A stretch of 21,220 nucleotides of DNA. Origin: Planctomycetota bacterium (GTDB taxonomy: Bacteria > Planctomycetota > Planctomycetia > Planctomycetales > Planctomycetaceae). How positions within the stretch are numbered: position 1 is the stretch's first letter; each line of letters begins with the position of its first letter. The stretch is from contig JAEZFD010000071.1 in NCBI GenBank assembly GCA_023417655.1, positions 1 through 21,220 of the forward strand. The letters run 5' to 3'. Below are positions 8,866-17,036 of this stretch, in pieces. Below the pieces are notes generated by a model. It ran no database searches, was not told the origin of the DNA, and saw nothing but the letters and a program-made list of their open reading frames with translations. A program made the position numbers and the translations under genes.

Positions 8866-9867
8866 ATGCTCAGTCGTGTCGCCGAATCAATTTACTGGAT
8901 GGCCCGATATGTCGAACGGGCAGAGAACCTCGCGCGGTTCATTGATGTCTCTCTGAACCTCATGCTCGATCAGCCGGAGTCGGCCGGCCAACAATGGCAA
9001 CCCTTGCTCTTTGCGACGGGAGATCAGGCCTCGTACAAGAAGCGGTACGGGTCCACAGATTCCGAGAATGTCATTCGGTTTCTGGTCTTCGACCGTGAGA
9101 ATTCGAACTCCATCATCTCGTCATTGATCATGGCCCGGGAGAATGCCCGCAGCGTTCGCGAGGCCATTTCCTCGGAAGCCTGGGAGCAACTCAACGAGTT
9201 CTATCACTTTGTCCGAGACGCTGTGAATGATCCCCGTCCGGTCGTTGAACTCGGGAACTTCTTCACAGCAATCAAAGAACGCAGCCATATGTTCAATGGA
9301 ACATTGGATGCCACGATGTCGCACAATAAAGGTTGGCACTTCGCGAACCTTGGACGACTGCTCGAACGAGCCGACAAGACCAGCCGTATCCTCGACGTGA
9401 AATATTTCACGCTGCTTCCGAATGTAAATGACGTTGGAACGACCGTTGATGACCTGCAGTGGTCGTCGGTGCTCCGCAGCGTCAGTGCCTTTGAAATGTA
9501 CCGAAAGCGTTATCACAGCATCACCGTTCATCGCGTCGTAGAGTTCCTGACACTCGACCATTCCTTCCCCCGGGCGATTCGTTTCTGCATCAATCATGCG
9601 GACGATTCACTCCATCAGATTGGAGGGTCACCAACGGGAACCTATCGGAATTCGGCGGAACAGCAGCTCGGCCGTTTGAAGGCCGAACTCGCTTATACCG
9701 ACGTCGACACGATTATTAATCAGGGGATGCACGAGTTCATTGATGGACTGCAGACTCGACTGAACTTAGTCGGTGATTGCATCCATGAGACCTTTTTTGC
9801 ACTGCGACCAGTGGAGTCGGTGCAACGCCAGCCCCAAAGTCAATCCCAAAGCCAGAGTTCGAATTAG
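8866..9867 (+). CDS. Alpha-E domain-containing protein (stand-alone copy)
   Basis: A 333-residue all-alpha protein of the alpha-E family (COG2307; DUF403), which almost always accompanies circularly permuted ATP-grasp proteins and is thought to act with them; its biochemical role is unknown. The opening segment MLSRVAESIYWMARYVERAE is the family signature and fixes the start at 8866. Further family-like segments are ARENARSVREAISSEAWEQL, the repeated helix NLGRLLERADKTSRILDVKY and WSSVLRSVSAFEMYRKRY. The last residues form a Gln/Ser-rich tail (QPQSQSQSQSSN) that looks disordered and may be a simple-repeat addition. The spacing to the upstream ATP-grasp gene is 101 bp and to the downstream transglutaminase gene 248 bp. 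The same domain recurs as the C-terminal half of the 854-residue fusion at 13466. Confidence 0.9.
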   Translation: MLSRVAESIYWMARYVERAENLARFIDVSLNLMLDQPESAGQQWQPLLFATGDQASYKKRYGSTDSENVIRFLVFDRENSNSIISSLIMARENARSVREAISSEAWEQLNEFYHFVRDAVNDPRPVVELGNFFTAIKERSHMFNGTLDATMSHNKGWHFANLGRLLERADKTSRILDVKYFTLLPNVNDVGTTVDDLQWSSVLRSVSAFEMYRKRYHSITVHRVVEFLTLDHSFPRAIRFCINHADDSLHQIGGSPTGTYRNSAEQQLGRLKAELAYTDVDTIINQGMHEFIDGLQTRLNLVGDCIHETFFALRPVESVQRQPQSQSQSQSSN

Positions 9868-9901
9868 AGTGAGAGAGAATCGACGGTCCCTAAGAGGAAC
9901 A

Positions 9902-9935
9902 CCGCCCAATTGGGTGGAGTCCCCGATTTCGGGAC
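9902..9935. repeat. Two adjacent dyads between the alpha-E and transglutaminase genes
   Basis: The first dyad is the perfect palindrome CCCAATTGGG (9905-9914), which extends to 9902-9917 with one mismatched position. The second, at 9919-9935, pairs GTCCC with GGGAC, and adds a G-C pair past a single bulged C around an ATTT loop. Together they lie 34-68 bp past the alpha-E stop. They may be an internal processing site, a weak terminator or an operator for the next gene. No T-run follows. Confidence 0.35.
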
Positions 9936-10115
9936 ATCGTATGCAGCAGAAGAAACTGCCCGATTCGAAAGCAGTGATTCCATTGCGTCACTGAAGTGGA
10001 GCGTGGACTGCTCGCACTTTGAAATCGTCGAAGTGTGGCCGTCCCATATTCAATGACATCAGGGAGGGAGCGCGACCTTCCCCTGTTCGTTTGCATTACA
10101 GGCAAGAGATCATTC

Positions 10116-13100
10116 ATGGCCATTCGGGTCGCCCTGCACCACAAAACGTCTTACACCTACGACCGCATGGTCAGCATCGGTCCGCAAATCGTCCGTCTGC
10201 GCCCTGCTCCCCATTGCCGCACACCGATCCTCAGTTATTCACTGAAGGTCACTCCTGAGAAGCACTTCATTAACTGGCAGCAGGATCCGCATGGGAACTT
10301 CCTGGCCCGGTTCGTCTTTCCAGAGAAGGCTAATGGCCTCAAGGTGGAAGTGGATCTCGTCGCCGACATGACGGTGATCAATCCGTTCGACTTCTTTATC
10401 GAGGAAACTTCAGACCAGTTTCCGTTTAAATATGACGAGAATCTGTCCCGGGAACTGCGACCATTTTTAGAGACGAGCCGTCCCGGGCCTGCCTTTCAGA
10501 AGTTTCTCGACTCCATCGATCTGACGCCAAAGAAGACCGTCGACTTTCTCGTCTATCTGAATCAGATCATCTCACAGAAGGTCAGCTATCTGATCCGACT
10601 GGAGCCCGGTGTCCAGTCGCCTGAAGAAACCCTGACCAAAGGCTCCGGGTCCTGTCGCGATTCCGGCTGGCTGCTCGTTCAGACCTTGCGACACCTCGGT
10701 CTTGCCGCCCGCTTCGTCTCGGGTTATCTGATTCAGCTGACCCCGGATGTGAAGGCACTCGACGGTCCCAGTGGATCCGAAGTCGACTTCACAGATCTGC
10801 ACGCCTGGGGTGAAGTCTATATTCCAGGCGCCGGCTGGATCGGGCTGGACCCAACATCAGGTCTCCTCGCCGGAGAAGGTCACATTCCGCTGGCCTGCAC
10901 TCCCGAACCGCAATCTGCCGCACCGATTTCGGGAGCGATTGATGAATGTGAAGTCGAGTTCGACTTCGCGATGACGCTGACGCGCATTCATGAAGATCCC
11001 CGAGTCTCAAAACCCTACACAGAGAACCAGTGGGATGAGATTGACGCTTTGGGCCGTTACGTTGATGAACGCCTGACAGCAGGAGACGTCCGACTGACGA
11101 TGGGCGGCGAACCGACGTTCGTCTCTATTGACGACATGGAGGGGGCCGAATGGAATTCTGCCGCTGTCGGTCCGCAAAAACGCCGCCTCTCCGAGATTCT
11201 GATTAAGCGCCTGCGGAAGCGATTCGCTCCCAGCGGTCTCCTGCACTATGGCCAAGGGAAATGGTATCCCGGTGAATCACTGCCCCGTTGGTCACTGGCC
11301 TGCTACTGGCGAAAAGACAATGTGCCGATCTGGGAGAATCCTGACCTGATCGCCGACGTTGATCGGGATTACAAATTCGGATCGCATCACGCGAAACGCT
11401 TCATTGATCACCTTGCTCGAACACTCGGTGTTGCCCGGGACTGTGTTCAGCCGGCATACGAGGACGTCGTCCACTACATGTGGAAAGAACAACGACTCCC
11501 AATCAACGTGGATCCCGCTGATCCAAAACTGTCAGATCCAGAAGAACGGGCCCGTATTGCACGGGTCTTCGAACAGGGACTGAATCACCCCAGTGGCTAC
11601 GTGCTTCCATTGAAGCGGCAATGGTGGCAAGCCAAGGCTCGCTGGGTCACCGCGTCTTGGGAGATGAGGGGAGAAAAGTTGTTTCTGCTCCCCGGCGATT
11701 CCCCTGTCGGACTGCGTTTGCCATTGGACTCACTTCCTTGGGTTCCTGCCGATCAGGTTGCCCCCTTCTATGTGCAGGATCCGTCGCTTCCCCCGGAGCC
11801 GCTCCCAACTCCAAGCTATCGCACTCAGCCTGCCGTCGCGGGACGTCCCGGAGAGCGCACCATCGTGGGCGTCTCGCAGCAGCAGCGGGGGGAACCTGGG
11901 GAAATCGAGTTCGATACGGATGAGCACGCCGACAATACACTCGACGCAACTCAGGTTCGCACAGCACTCTGCATCGAGGCCCGGAATGGACGAATTCATC
12001 TTTTCCTGCCGCCGGTCGAGCGACTCGAAGACTTCCTCGATCTGATCGCGGCCATTGAATCGACCAGTGCCGCACTCAAGATGCCGGTCGTAATTGAAGG
12101 CTATCACCCGCCTTCCGACAGCCGCATCAACAACATAAAAGTGACTCCCGATCCGGGGGTGATCGAAGTCAATATTCACCCGGCCAATAACTGGGAAGAA
12201 CTCGTTGAGATCACAACTGACTTGTACGAGGAGGCCCGGCAGACCCGGCTCGGCACCGAGAAGTTTGATCTGGATGGAAAGCACACCGGCACCGGGGGCG
12301 GCAATCACGTTGTCCTGGGGAGCCAGACCACACTCGACAGCCCGTTCCTGCGTCGGCCGGACATGCTTCGCAGTATGCTCGGCTTCTGGATCAACCATCC
12401 TTCGTTGTCCTATCTGTTCAGTGGTCGATTTATCGGCCCGACCAGTCAGGCTCCGCGGGTCGACGAAGGACGACGGGATGCGCTGTATGAACTCAATCTT
12501 GCCTTCTCCCTCGTCCCGGAGCGGGGTCAGGACTGTCCTCCCTGGCTGGTCGACCGACTGTTCCGCAATCTGCTGACAGATCTCACCGGAAACACGCATC
12601 GCGCCGAATTCTGCATTGATAAGCTGTTCTCCCCTGACAGCAGCAGCGGGCGGTTGGGACTGGTGGAACTTCGCGGGTTCGAAATGCCGCCACATCCGCA
12701 GATGAGTCTGACCCAGCAACTGCTCGTCAGAGCCCTCGTCGCCGCATTCTGGGAGCAGCCGTACAACCAGCCAATCGTAGAGTGGGGCACTTCGCTGCAT
12801 GACCGGTTCATGCTTCCTCACTTCGTCTGGGACGATTTCGGCGACGTTCTCGATGAACTGAGCCGGCGCGGCTTCCATTTCGACCGACGCTGGTTTGGTT
12901 CGCATTTCGAATTCCGTTTCCCGCTCATCGGGCAGACCGCCCGCAGCGGCATGCAGCTCGAGATCCGATCCGCCATCGAACCGTGGTACGTGCTTGGGGA
13001 AGAACCCGCAGGCGGTGGAACAGTCCGTTTCGTTGATTCCTCAACAGAACGTCTGGAAGTGAAAGTCCACGGTCTGGTCGACAAACGGCACGTGATCACC

Positions 13101-13469
13101 TGCAACGGTCGCCGTCTGCCGCTGACACCGACCGGAGTTCCCGGTGAATTCGTTGCAGGTCTCCGCTATCGGGCATGGTGGCCGACAAGCTGTTTGCATC
13201 CAACAATTCCGGTGCACACGCCGCTGGTCTTTGACATTCTCGACACTTGGTCCAGTCGGTCGCTGGGAGGATGCATGTACCATGTTTCCCATCCCGCCGG
13301 CCGGAACTATTCGACGTTCCCTGTCAACAGTTACGAAGCGGAAGCCCGCCGGGTCTCCCGATTTTTTGAAACTGGGCACACTCCGGGAACAATTCCAGTG
13401 CCACCTGCCGAACTCAACCCTGACTTTCCTTTGACACTTGATCTGCGTCGTGCTGTGATGCCCGCATGA
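10116..13469 (+). CDS. Transglutaminase-DUF2126 fusion (putative amidoligase)
   Basis: A protein of about 1117 residues (COG1305 plus COG4196). The start is placed at 10116 (MAIRVALHHKTSYTYDR) because this matches the usual beginning of the bacterial transglutaminase N-domain; upstream in-frame ATGs at 10035 and 10053 would add 27 or 21 residues that look non-conserved. The papain-like transglutaminase core has its triad visible: C180 in GSGSCRDSGW, H229 in DLHAWGEVY and D245 in GLDPTSG. The large C-terminal part, from MGGEPTFVSIDD (about 329) on, is the DUF2126 region, with GGGNHVVLGSQT (727-738) and FWINHPSLSYLFSGRF; Pfam describes this family as a putative amidoligase. It is likely cytosolic, as no signal peptide is seen. 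Its stop overlaps the next start by 4 bp (ATGA), implying translational coupling with the ATP-grasp-alpha-E fusion. Confidence 0.92.
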   Translation: MAIRVALHHKTSYTYDRMVSIGPQIVRLRPAPHCRTPILSYSLKVTPEKHFINWQQDPHGNFLARFVFPEKANGLKVEVDLVADMTVINPFDFFIEETSDQFPFKYDENLSRELRPFLETSRPGPAFQKFLDSIDLTPKKTVDFLVYLNQIISQKVSYLIRLEPGVQSPEETLTKGSGSCRDSGWLLVQTLRHLGLAARFVSGYLIQLTPDVKALDGPSGSEVDFTDLHAWGEVYIPGAGWIGLDPTSGLLAGEGHIPLACTPEPQSAAPISGAIDECEVEFDFAMTLTRIHEDPRVSKPYTENQWDEIDALGRYVDERLTAGDVRLTMGGEPTFVSIDDMEGAEWNSAAVGPQKRRLSEILIKRLRKRFAPSGLLHYGQGKWYPGESLPRWSLACYWRKDNVPIWENPDLIADVDRDYKFGSHHAKRFIDHLARTLGVARDCVQPAYEDVVHYMWKEQRLPINVDPADPKLSDPEERARIARVFEQGLNHPSGYVLPLKRQWWQAKARWVTASWEMRGEKLFLLPGDSPVGLRLPLDSLPWVPADQVAPFYVQDPSLPPEPLPTPSYRTQPAVAGRPGERTIVGVSQQQRGEPGEIEFDTDEHADNTLDATQVRTALCIEARNGRIHLFLPPVERLEDFLDLIAAIESTSAALKMPVVIEGYHPPSDSRINNIKVTPDPGVIEVNIHPANNWEELVEITTDLYEEARQTRLGTEKFDLDGKHTGTGGGNHVVLGSQTTLDSPFLRRPDMLRSMLGFWINHPSLSYLFSGRFIGPTSQAPRVDEGRRDALYELNLAFSLVPERGQDCPPWLVDRLFRNLLTDLTGNTHRAEFCIDKLFSPDSSSGRLGLVELRGFEMPPHPQMSLTQQLLVRALVAAFWEQPYNQPIVEWGTSLHDRFMLPHFVWDDFGDVLDELSRRGFHFDRRWFGSHFEFRFPLIGQTARSGMQLEIRSAIEPWYVLGEEPAGGGTVRFVDSSTERLEVKVHGLVDKRHVITCNGRRLPLTPTGVPGEFVAGLRYRAWWPTSCLHPTIPVHTPLVFDILDTWSSRSLGGCMYHVSHPAGRNYSTFPVNSYEAEARRVSRFFETGHTPGTIPVPPAELNPDFPLTLDLRRAVMPA

Positions 13470-16030
13470 ATTCCCCTGCTCCTCAACCTGATCCTACGCC
13501 AGCAGCCTCCGCTGAGTCCGCACGTCCATCGCCATTCGCCGGCTACACCCCCCGACGGGGAGTCTACGACGAAGCGGTCGACGCGAAGGGAGCCGTGCGC
13601 TCCAGCTGGAAACAGCTCGCCAAAGACATGGAAGAGATCGGAGCAGATGAACTGCAGCGGCGCCTTGATCTGGCCCAGCGTCAGATCACACGCGACGGCT
13701 TCACATTCAATCCTTATGATGCCGCCGGCGGCGCAGCGCGCCCCTGGGTTCTGGACGCCATTCCCCTGCTCATTCAGGAACGGGAATGGGAAGAGATCGA
13801 GGCCGGTCTGGCTCAACGAGCGCAGCTGTTTGATCTAATCTTGAAGGACCTGTATGGTCCGCAGGTGCTGCTGAAGGAAAAACATCTCCCACCAGAAGCA
13901 CTCTTCGGGCATCCGGCTTATTACCCGGCCTATCGCGGACTGTACGAAAGCGATCAGACGGCCCTGCATCTCTACGCCGCTGATCTCGCTCGCTCTCCTG
14001 ATGGGACTTGGTGGGTTGTTGCGGACCGCACACGGGCGCCGTTCGGTCTTGGATATGTGCTGGAGAACCGGGTCGTCACATCGCGAATGCTGCCTGGTTC
14101 CTTCCGGCAATGTAACGTGCAGCGTCTGGCCTCCTTCTTCATCGCACTGAAAGAGTCATTGCGAGAACAGGCCTCTCGCTTCAAAGACAACCCCCGCGTC
14201 GTGATCTGGTCAAAAGGACCTCAGAGTAAGGCCTACTTTGAAGACGCATATCTCGCCCGATATCTGGGGTACCAACTCGTCGAAGGAGGCGATCTCGCGG
14301 TTCGAGAGAATCGTGTGATGCTGAAAACGCTCGGCGGACTGCTGCCCGTTGAAGTGATTTTCCGTCGCCTTGAAGATGACGACTGCGACCCTGTGGAGCT
14401 GAACTCCAATTCTTACAGTGGAGTCGCCGGACTGCTGGAGGTTCTGCGATCTGGCAACGTGGCCATGATGAACCCGCTGGGGAGCCGCCTCGTCGAATCT
14501 CCGCTGTTCATGGCCTTCCTCCCGAGCTTATGCGAAGAACTGCTCGGAGAACCCTTGCGCATGCCCAGTGTTGCGACCTGGTGGTGTGGAGAGGAGGAAG
14601 AGTGCAAATATGTGCTCGAACACCTCGATGAACTCATCGTTCGCAAGGCCTTTCGCATTGTGGATGAACCGCCGCTTCGTCCTGCGGAAATGAGTAAGCA
14701 GGAGCGGCAGGAACTCAGGGAGCAGATCAAAGCCCGGCCTCAAGACTTTGTCGGGCAGGAAACGGTCGAACGCTCGACCGCTCCCGTCTGGAACCGCACA
14801 AAAGCGGCTCCCTGGTCACTCGCCTTGCGCAACTTCCTCGTCCGCAGCGGGGATCAATACGTCGGACTGCCAGGCGGACTCGCGCGCGTGGCCCCTGAGC
14901 CTAAACTTCTTGAGCAGTACACGACAACCGGCGAACGCAGCCAGGACGTCTGGATTCTGTCAGATAAACAGATCGAAGAAGTCAGTCTGCTTTCGCCCCC
15001 AGGGCAGATGGTCAAGTTGCGTCGCAGTGGTGCCGAACTTCCCAGCCGTGTCGCGGATAACCTTTTCTGGCTCGGTCGCAACATCGAACGGGCCGAAGGG
15101 TCCTCCCGTCTGTTGCGAACCCTGCTTTCATCGATCTCCGGTGAAAATGACGACGATGTGGAACAAATTGCCCTCTTACGGGCTCTGGCAGAACAAGGTC
15201 AAATTGACCCCGACTATGCCATTCCGGAACTGACCGAATCACTACCGCTGATTGAAGAAGTTCTCCCGAAAGCCATCTTCGATACGCATCTAAATAAGAG
15301 CCTGCGGTCGACGGTCAAAGAGGCGTTCCGACTGATTTCAATCGTCCGGGATCGCATGTCACTTGATGCATGGCGCATCATTCACCGTATCGAAGAAGCC
15401 AGTCGCCGCCCCCTCATCGATATTTCCGATGTGCTTGAGTTCCTCGACCGGATGATCCTCGACCTCGTCGCGTTCGCCGGTCTGGCAGCCGAAAGCATGA
15501 CCCGAACTCAAGGCTGGAGGTTTCTGGACCTGGGGCGCCGTGTCGAACGTGCCTGGCAGACCAGCATGCTGTTACGTTCCACACTGACGACGGTCGCGGA
15601 AGAAGAGCCTGCCGTTCTCGAATCGGTTCTGCAGGTCGCCGACAGCATCATGACGTATCGTTCGCGATATCTCGCGACACTCCAGCCCGGCGCAGTGCTG
15701 GACCTGTTGCTCACCGATGAGACCAATCCCCGGTCAGTGGCTTATCAGCTCGTGACGATCTGCAATCACGTTGATGAGCTTCCTCGCAGTGAACAACAGG
15801 CCTTGCTGAATGTCGAGCAGAGACTCGCGCTGTCCCTGCTCAACTCCGTTCGCTTATCTGATATTTATGAACTGACGCAGGCCAATGCGAAACAAGAGCG
15901 AGAGCTGCTCGAGCGATTACTGAAACGAATCTGCGATCAGCTGCCACGACTTTCAGATACAATGTCGAGCCGGTTCCTGATTCATGCCGGACTTCCGCGA
16001 CACTTTGCATCCTCGGTGCCGCACGTTTAG
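13466..16030 (+). CDS. Circularly permuted ATP-grasp / alpha-E fusion protein
   Basis: An 854-residue fusion of the two proteins encoded separately at 7283 and 8866. Residues about 30-515 are the permuted ATP-grasp domain (VEVIFRRLEDDDCDP, LPGGLARVAP, SQDVWIL). Residues about 525-850 are an alpha-E domain starting LPSRVADNLFWLGRNIERAE. Compared by eye with the stand-alone copy, the ATP-grasp half differs at likely active-site positions: E168-D169-N170 corresponds to A186-D187-R188; the glycine-rich loop after K375 is replaced after K394 by FRIVDEPPLRP; D435 of VDLRP corresponds to Ala in LALRN. From memory, fused members elsewhere may share some of these changes, so this could mark a subfamily rather than recent decay. 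It is translationally coupled to the preceding DUF2126 gene and followed 84 bp later by another transglutaminase gene. Confidence 0.92.
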   Translation: MNSPAPQPDPTPAASAESARPSPFAGYTPRRGVYDEAVDAKGAVRSSWKQLAKDMEEIGADELQRRLDLAQRQITRDGFTFNPYDAAGGAARPWVLDAIPLLIQEREWEEIEAGLAQRAQLFDLILKDLYGPQVLLKEKHLPPEALFGHPAYYPAYRGLYESDQTALHLYAADLARSPDGTWWVVADRTRAPFGLGYVLENRVVTSRMLPGSFRQCNVQRLASFFIALKESLREQASRFKDNPRVVIWSKGPQSKAYFEDAYLARYLGYQLVEGGDLAVRENRVMLKTLGGLLPVEVIFRRLEDDDCDPVELNSNSYSGVAGLLEVLRSGNVAMMNPLGSRLVESPLFMAFLPSLCEELLGEPLRMPSVATWWCGEEEECKYVLEHLDELIVRKAFRIVDEPPLRPAEMSKQERQELREQIKARPQDFVGQETVERSTAPVWNRTKAAPWSLALRNFLVRSGDQYVGLPGGLARVAPEPKLLEQYTTTGERSQDVWILSDKQIEEVSLLSPPGQMVKLRRSGAELPSRVADNLFWLGRNIERAEGSSRLLRTLLSSISGENDDDVEQIALLRALAEQGQIDPDYAIPELTESLPLIEEVLPKAIFDTHLNKSLRSTVKEAFRLISIVRDRMSLDAWRIIHRIEEASRRPLIDISDVLEFLDRMILDLVAFAGLAAESMTRTQGWRFLDLGRRVERAWQTSMLLRSTLTTVAEEEPAVLESVLQVADSIMTYRSRYLATLQPGAVLDLLLTDETNPRSVAYQLVTICNHVDELPRSEQQALLNVEQRLALSLLNSVRLSDIYELTQANAKQERELLERLLKRICDQLPRLSDTMSSRFLIHAGLPRHFASSVPHV

Positions 16031-16114
16031 AAACACCTTCAACACGATCCTCCGCCCTTCACCCCGAACCCTTCCTGACAGGGATCAGCCTTCAAGATTT
16101 GTCTCGCTCAACAA

Positions 16115-17023
16115 ATGCATTACAAGATCTCTCACGTGACGACATACCAGTATGGCAGCCCAGTCAGGGTCTGTCATAACTATGTCATGCTCACTCCCCG
16201 GGAAGAGTTTCCGGTTGAATGCCATTCCAATCGGCTGGTCATCCGTCCTACGCCGCAAGTGGCCGCTCGCCGGAAGGATTCGTTCGGCAACATCGTCCAC
16301 AGCTTCTCCATCGAAGAAAATCACCGGCAGCTTGTGGTCAATGCCAGCAGTCGCGTTTCCGTTTCGAAGCGGGACTATCCAGATCCCGCAGAGACAATCC
16401 CTTGGGATGAGGTCGCAACCGGCGTCAAGGAACAGACCGACGAGAAGTGGCTGGAGGCGTGTCAGTTTCTCTACGACTCCCCACGGATTCGACGAAACAA
16501 TGAATTTCGGGATTTCGCTTTGACCTCGTTCAAGGCCGACCGTCCCATTCTGGAAGCCGCGCTCGATCTGACCACCCGCCTGCATCAGCATTTCAAATAC
16601 GATTCGAAAGCAACCACCGTCAGCACGACGCCAGAGGAATCTTTCAAACTCGGGTTGGGCGTCTGCCAGGACTTCAGTCATGTGCAGGTCGCCTGCCTGC
16701 GTTCCATCGGGCTGCCGGTCCGGTATGTCAGCGGATACCTCCGTACGATTCCGCCACCTGGAAAGCCGCGACTCGTCGGAGCCGATCAGTCACACGCGTG
16801 GATCTCTCTTTATTGTGGAGAAGAACTCGGCTGGACCGATCTCGATCCAACGAATAACTGCCTGACCCAGACCGACCACATTCCCATTGCATGGGGACGC
16901 GACTATTCCGACGTCGCCCCGATTCGCGGAGTGTTTCTTGGAGGAGGAGACCATCAACTGACAGTCTCCGTCGATGTTCTTCCGCTGGACGACTCGGGAA
17001 CGGCAGCTGCTGAGGCGACCTGA
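16115..17023 (+). CDS. Transglutaminase family protein (papain-like)
   Basis: A 302-residue transglutaminase-like protein (COG1305) with the bacterial N-domain first (MHYKISHVTTYQYGSPVRV) and then the core. The triad is visible: C184 in LGVCQDFSHV, H227 in DQSHAWISLY and D244 in DLDPTNN. Members act as peptidases or amide-transferring enzymes; this subtype regularly travels with ATP-grasp and alpha-E genes, so it probably cleaves or forms the amide bond handled by that system. No signal peptide is seen, so a cytosolic location is inferred. It is the last gene of the plus-strand cluster, 84 bp after the fusion gene, and ends 13 bp from the convergent end of the fhcC-like gene. In other genomes an Anbu-type proteasome homologue often follows here; none is present in this window. 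Confidence 0.92.
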   Translation: MHYKISHVTTYQYGSPVRVCHNYVMLTPREEFPVECHSNRLVIRPTPQVAARRKDSFGNIVHSFSIEENHRQLVVNASSRVSVSKRDYPDPAETIPWDEVATGVKEQTDEKWLEACQFLYDSPRIRRNNEFRDFALTSFKADRPILEAALDLTTRLHQHFKYDSKATTVSTTPEESFKLGLGVCQDFSHVQVACLRSIGLPVRYVSGYLRTIPPPGKPRLVGADQSHAWISLYCGEELGWTDLDPTNNCLTQTDHIPIAWGRDYSDVAPIRGVFLGGGDHQLTVSVDVLPLDDSGTAAAEAT

Positions 17024-17036
17024 GAACGCCCCTCAT

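Noticed and set aside
9800..9867. Simple-repeat tail encoding Gln-Ser repeats at the end of the alpha-E gene, considered as a frameshift or repeat expansion
   Set aside because: The frame is intact and ends in a proper stop; short Gln/Ser tails are common disordered ends.
10035..10115. In-frame N-terminal extension of the transglutaminase-DUF2126 gene
   Set aside because: The family N-terminus begins at MAIRVALHHKTSYTYDR (10116); the extra 27 residues look like translated leader.
11730..12905. 391-codon open frame antisense to the transglutaminase-DUF2126 gene
   Set aside because: It is fully inside a strongly recognisable gene on the other strand, has no recognisable domain, and long antisense frames are common in GC-rich coding DNA.
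7283..17023. The cassette considered as a phage-defence or toxin system
   Set aside because: No nuclease, NTPase sensor, toxin or mobile-element gene is present; the gene families match a known biosynthetic/peptide-modification neighbourhood.
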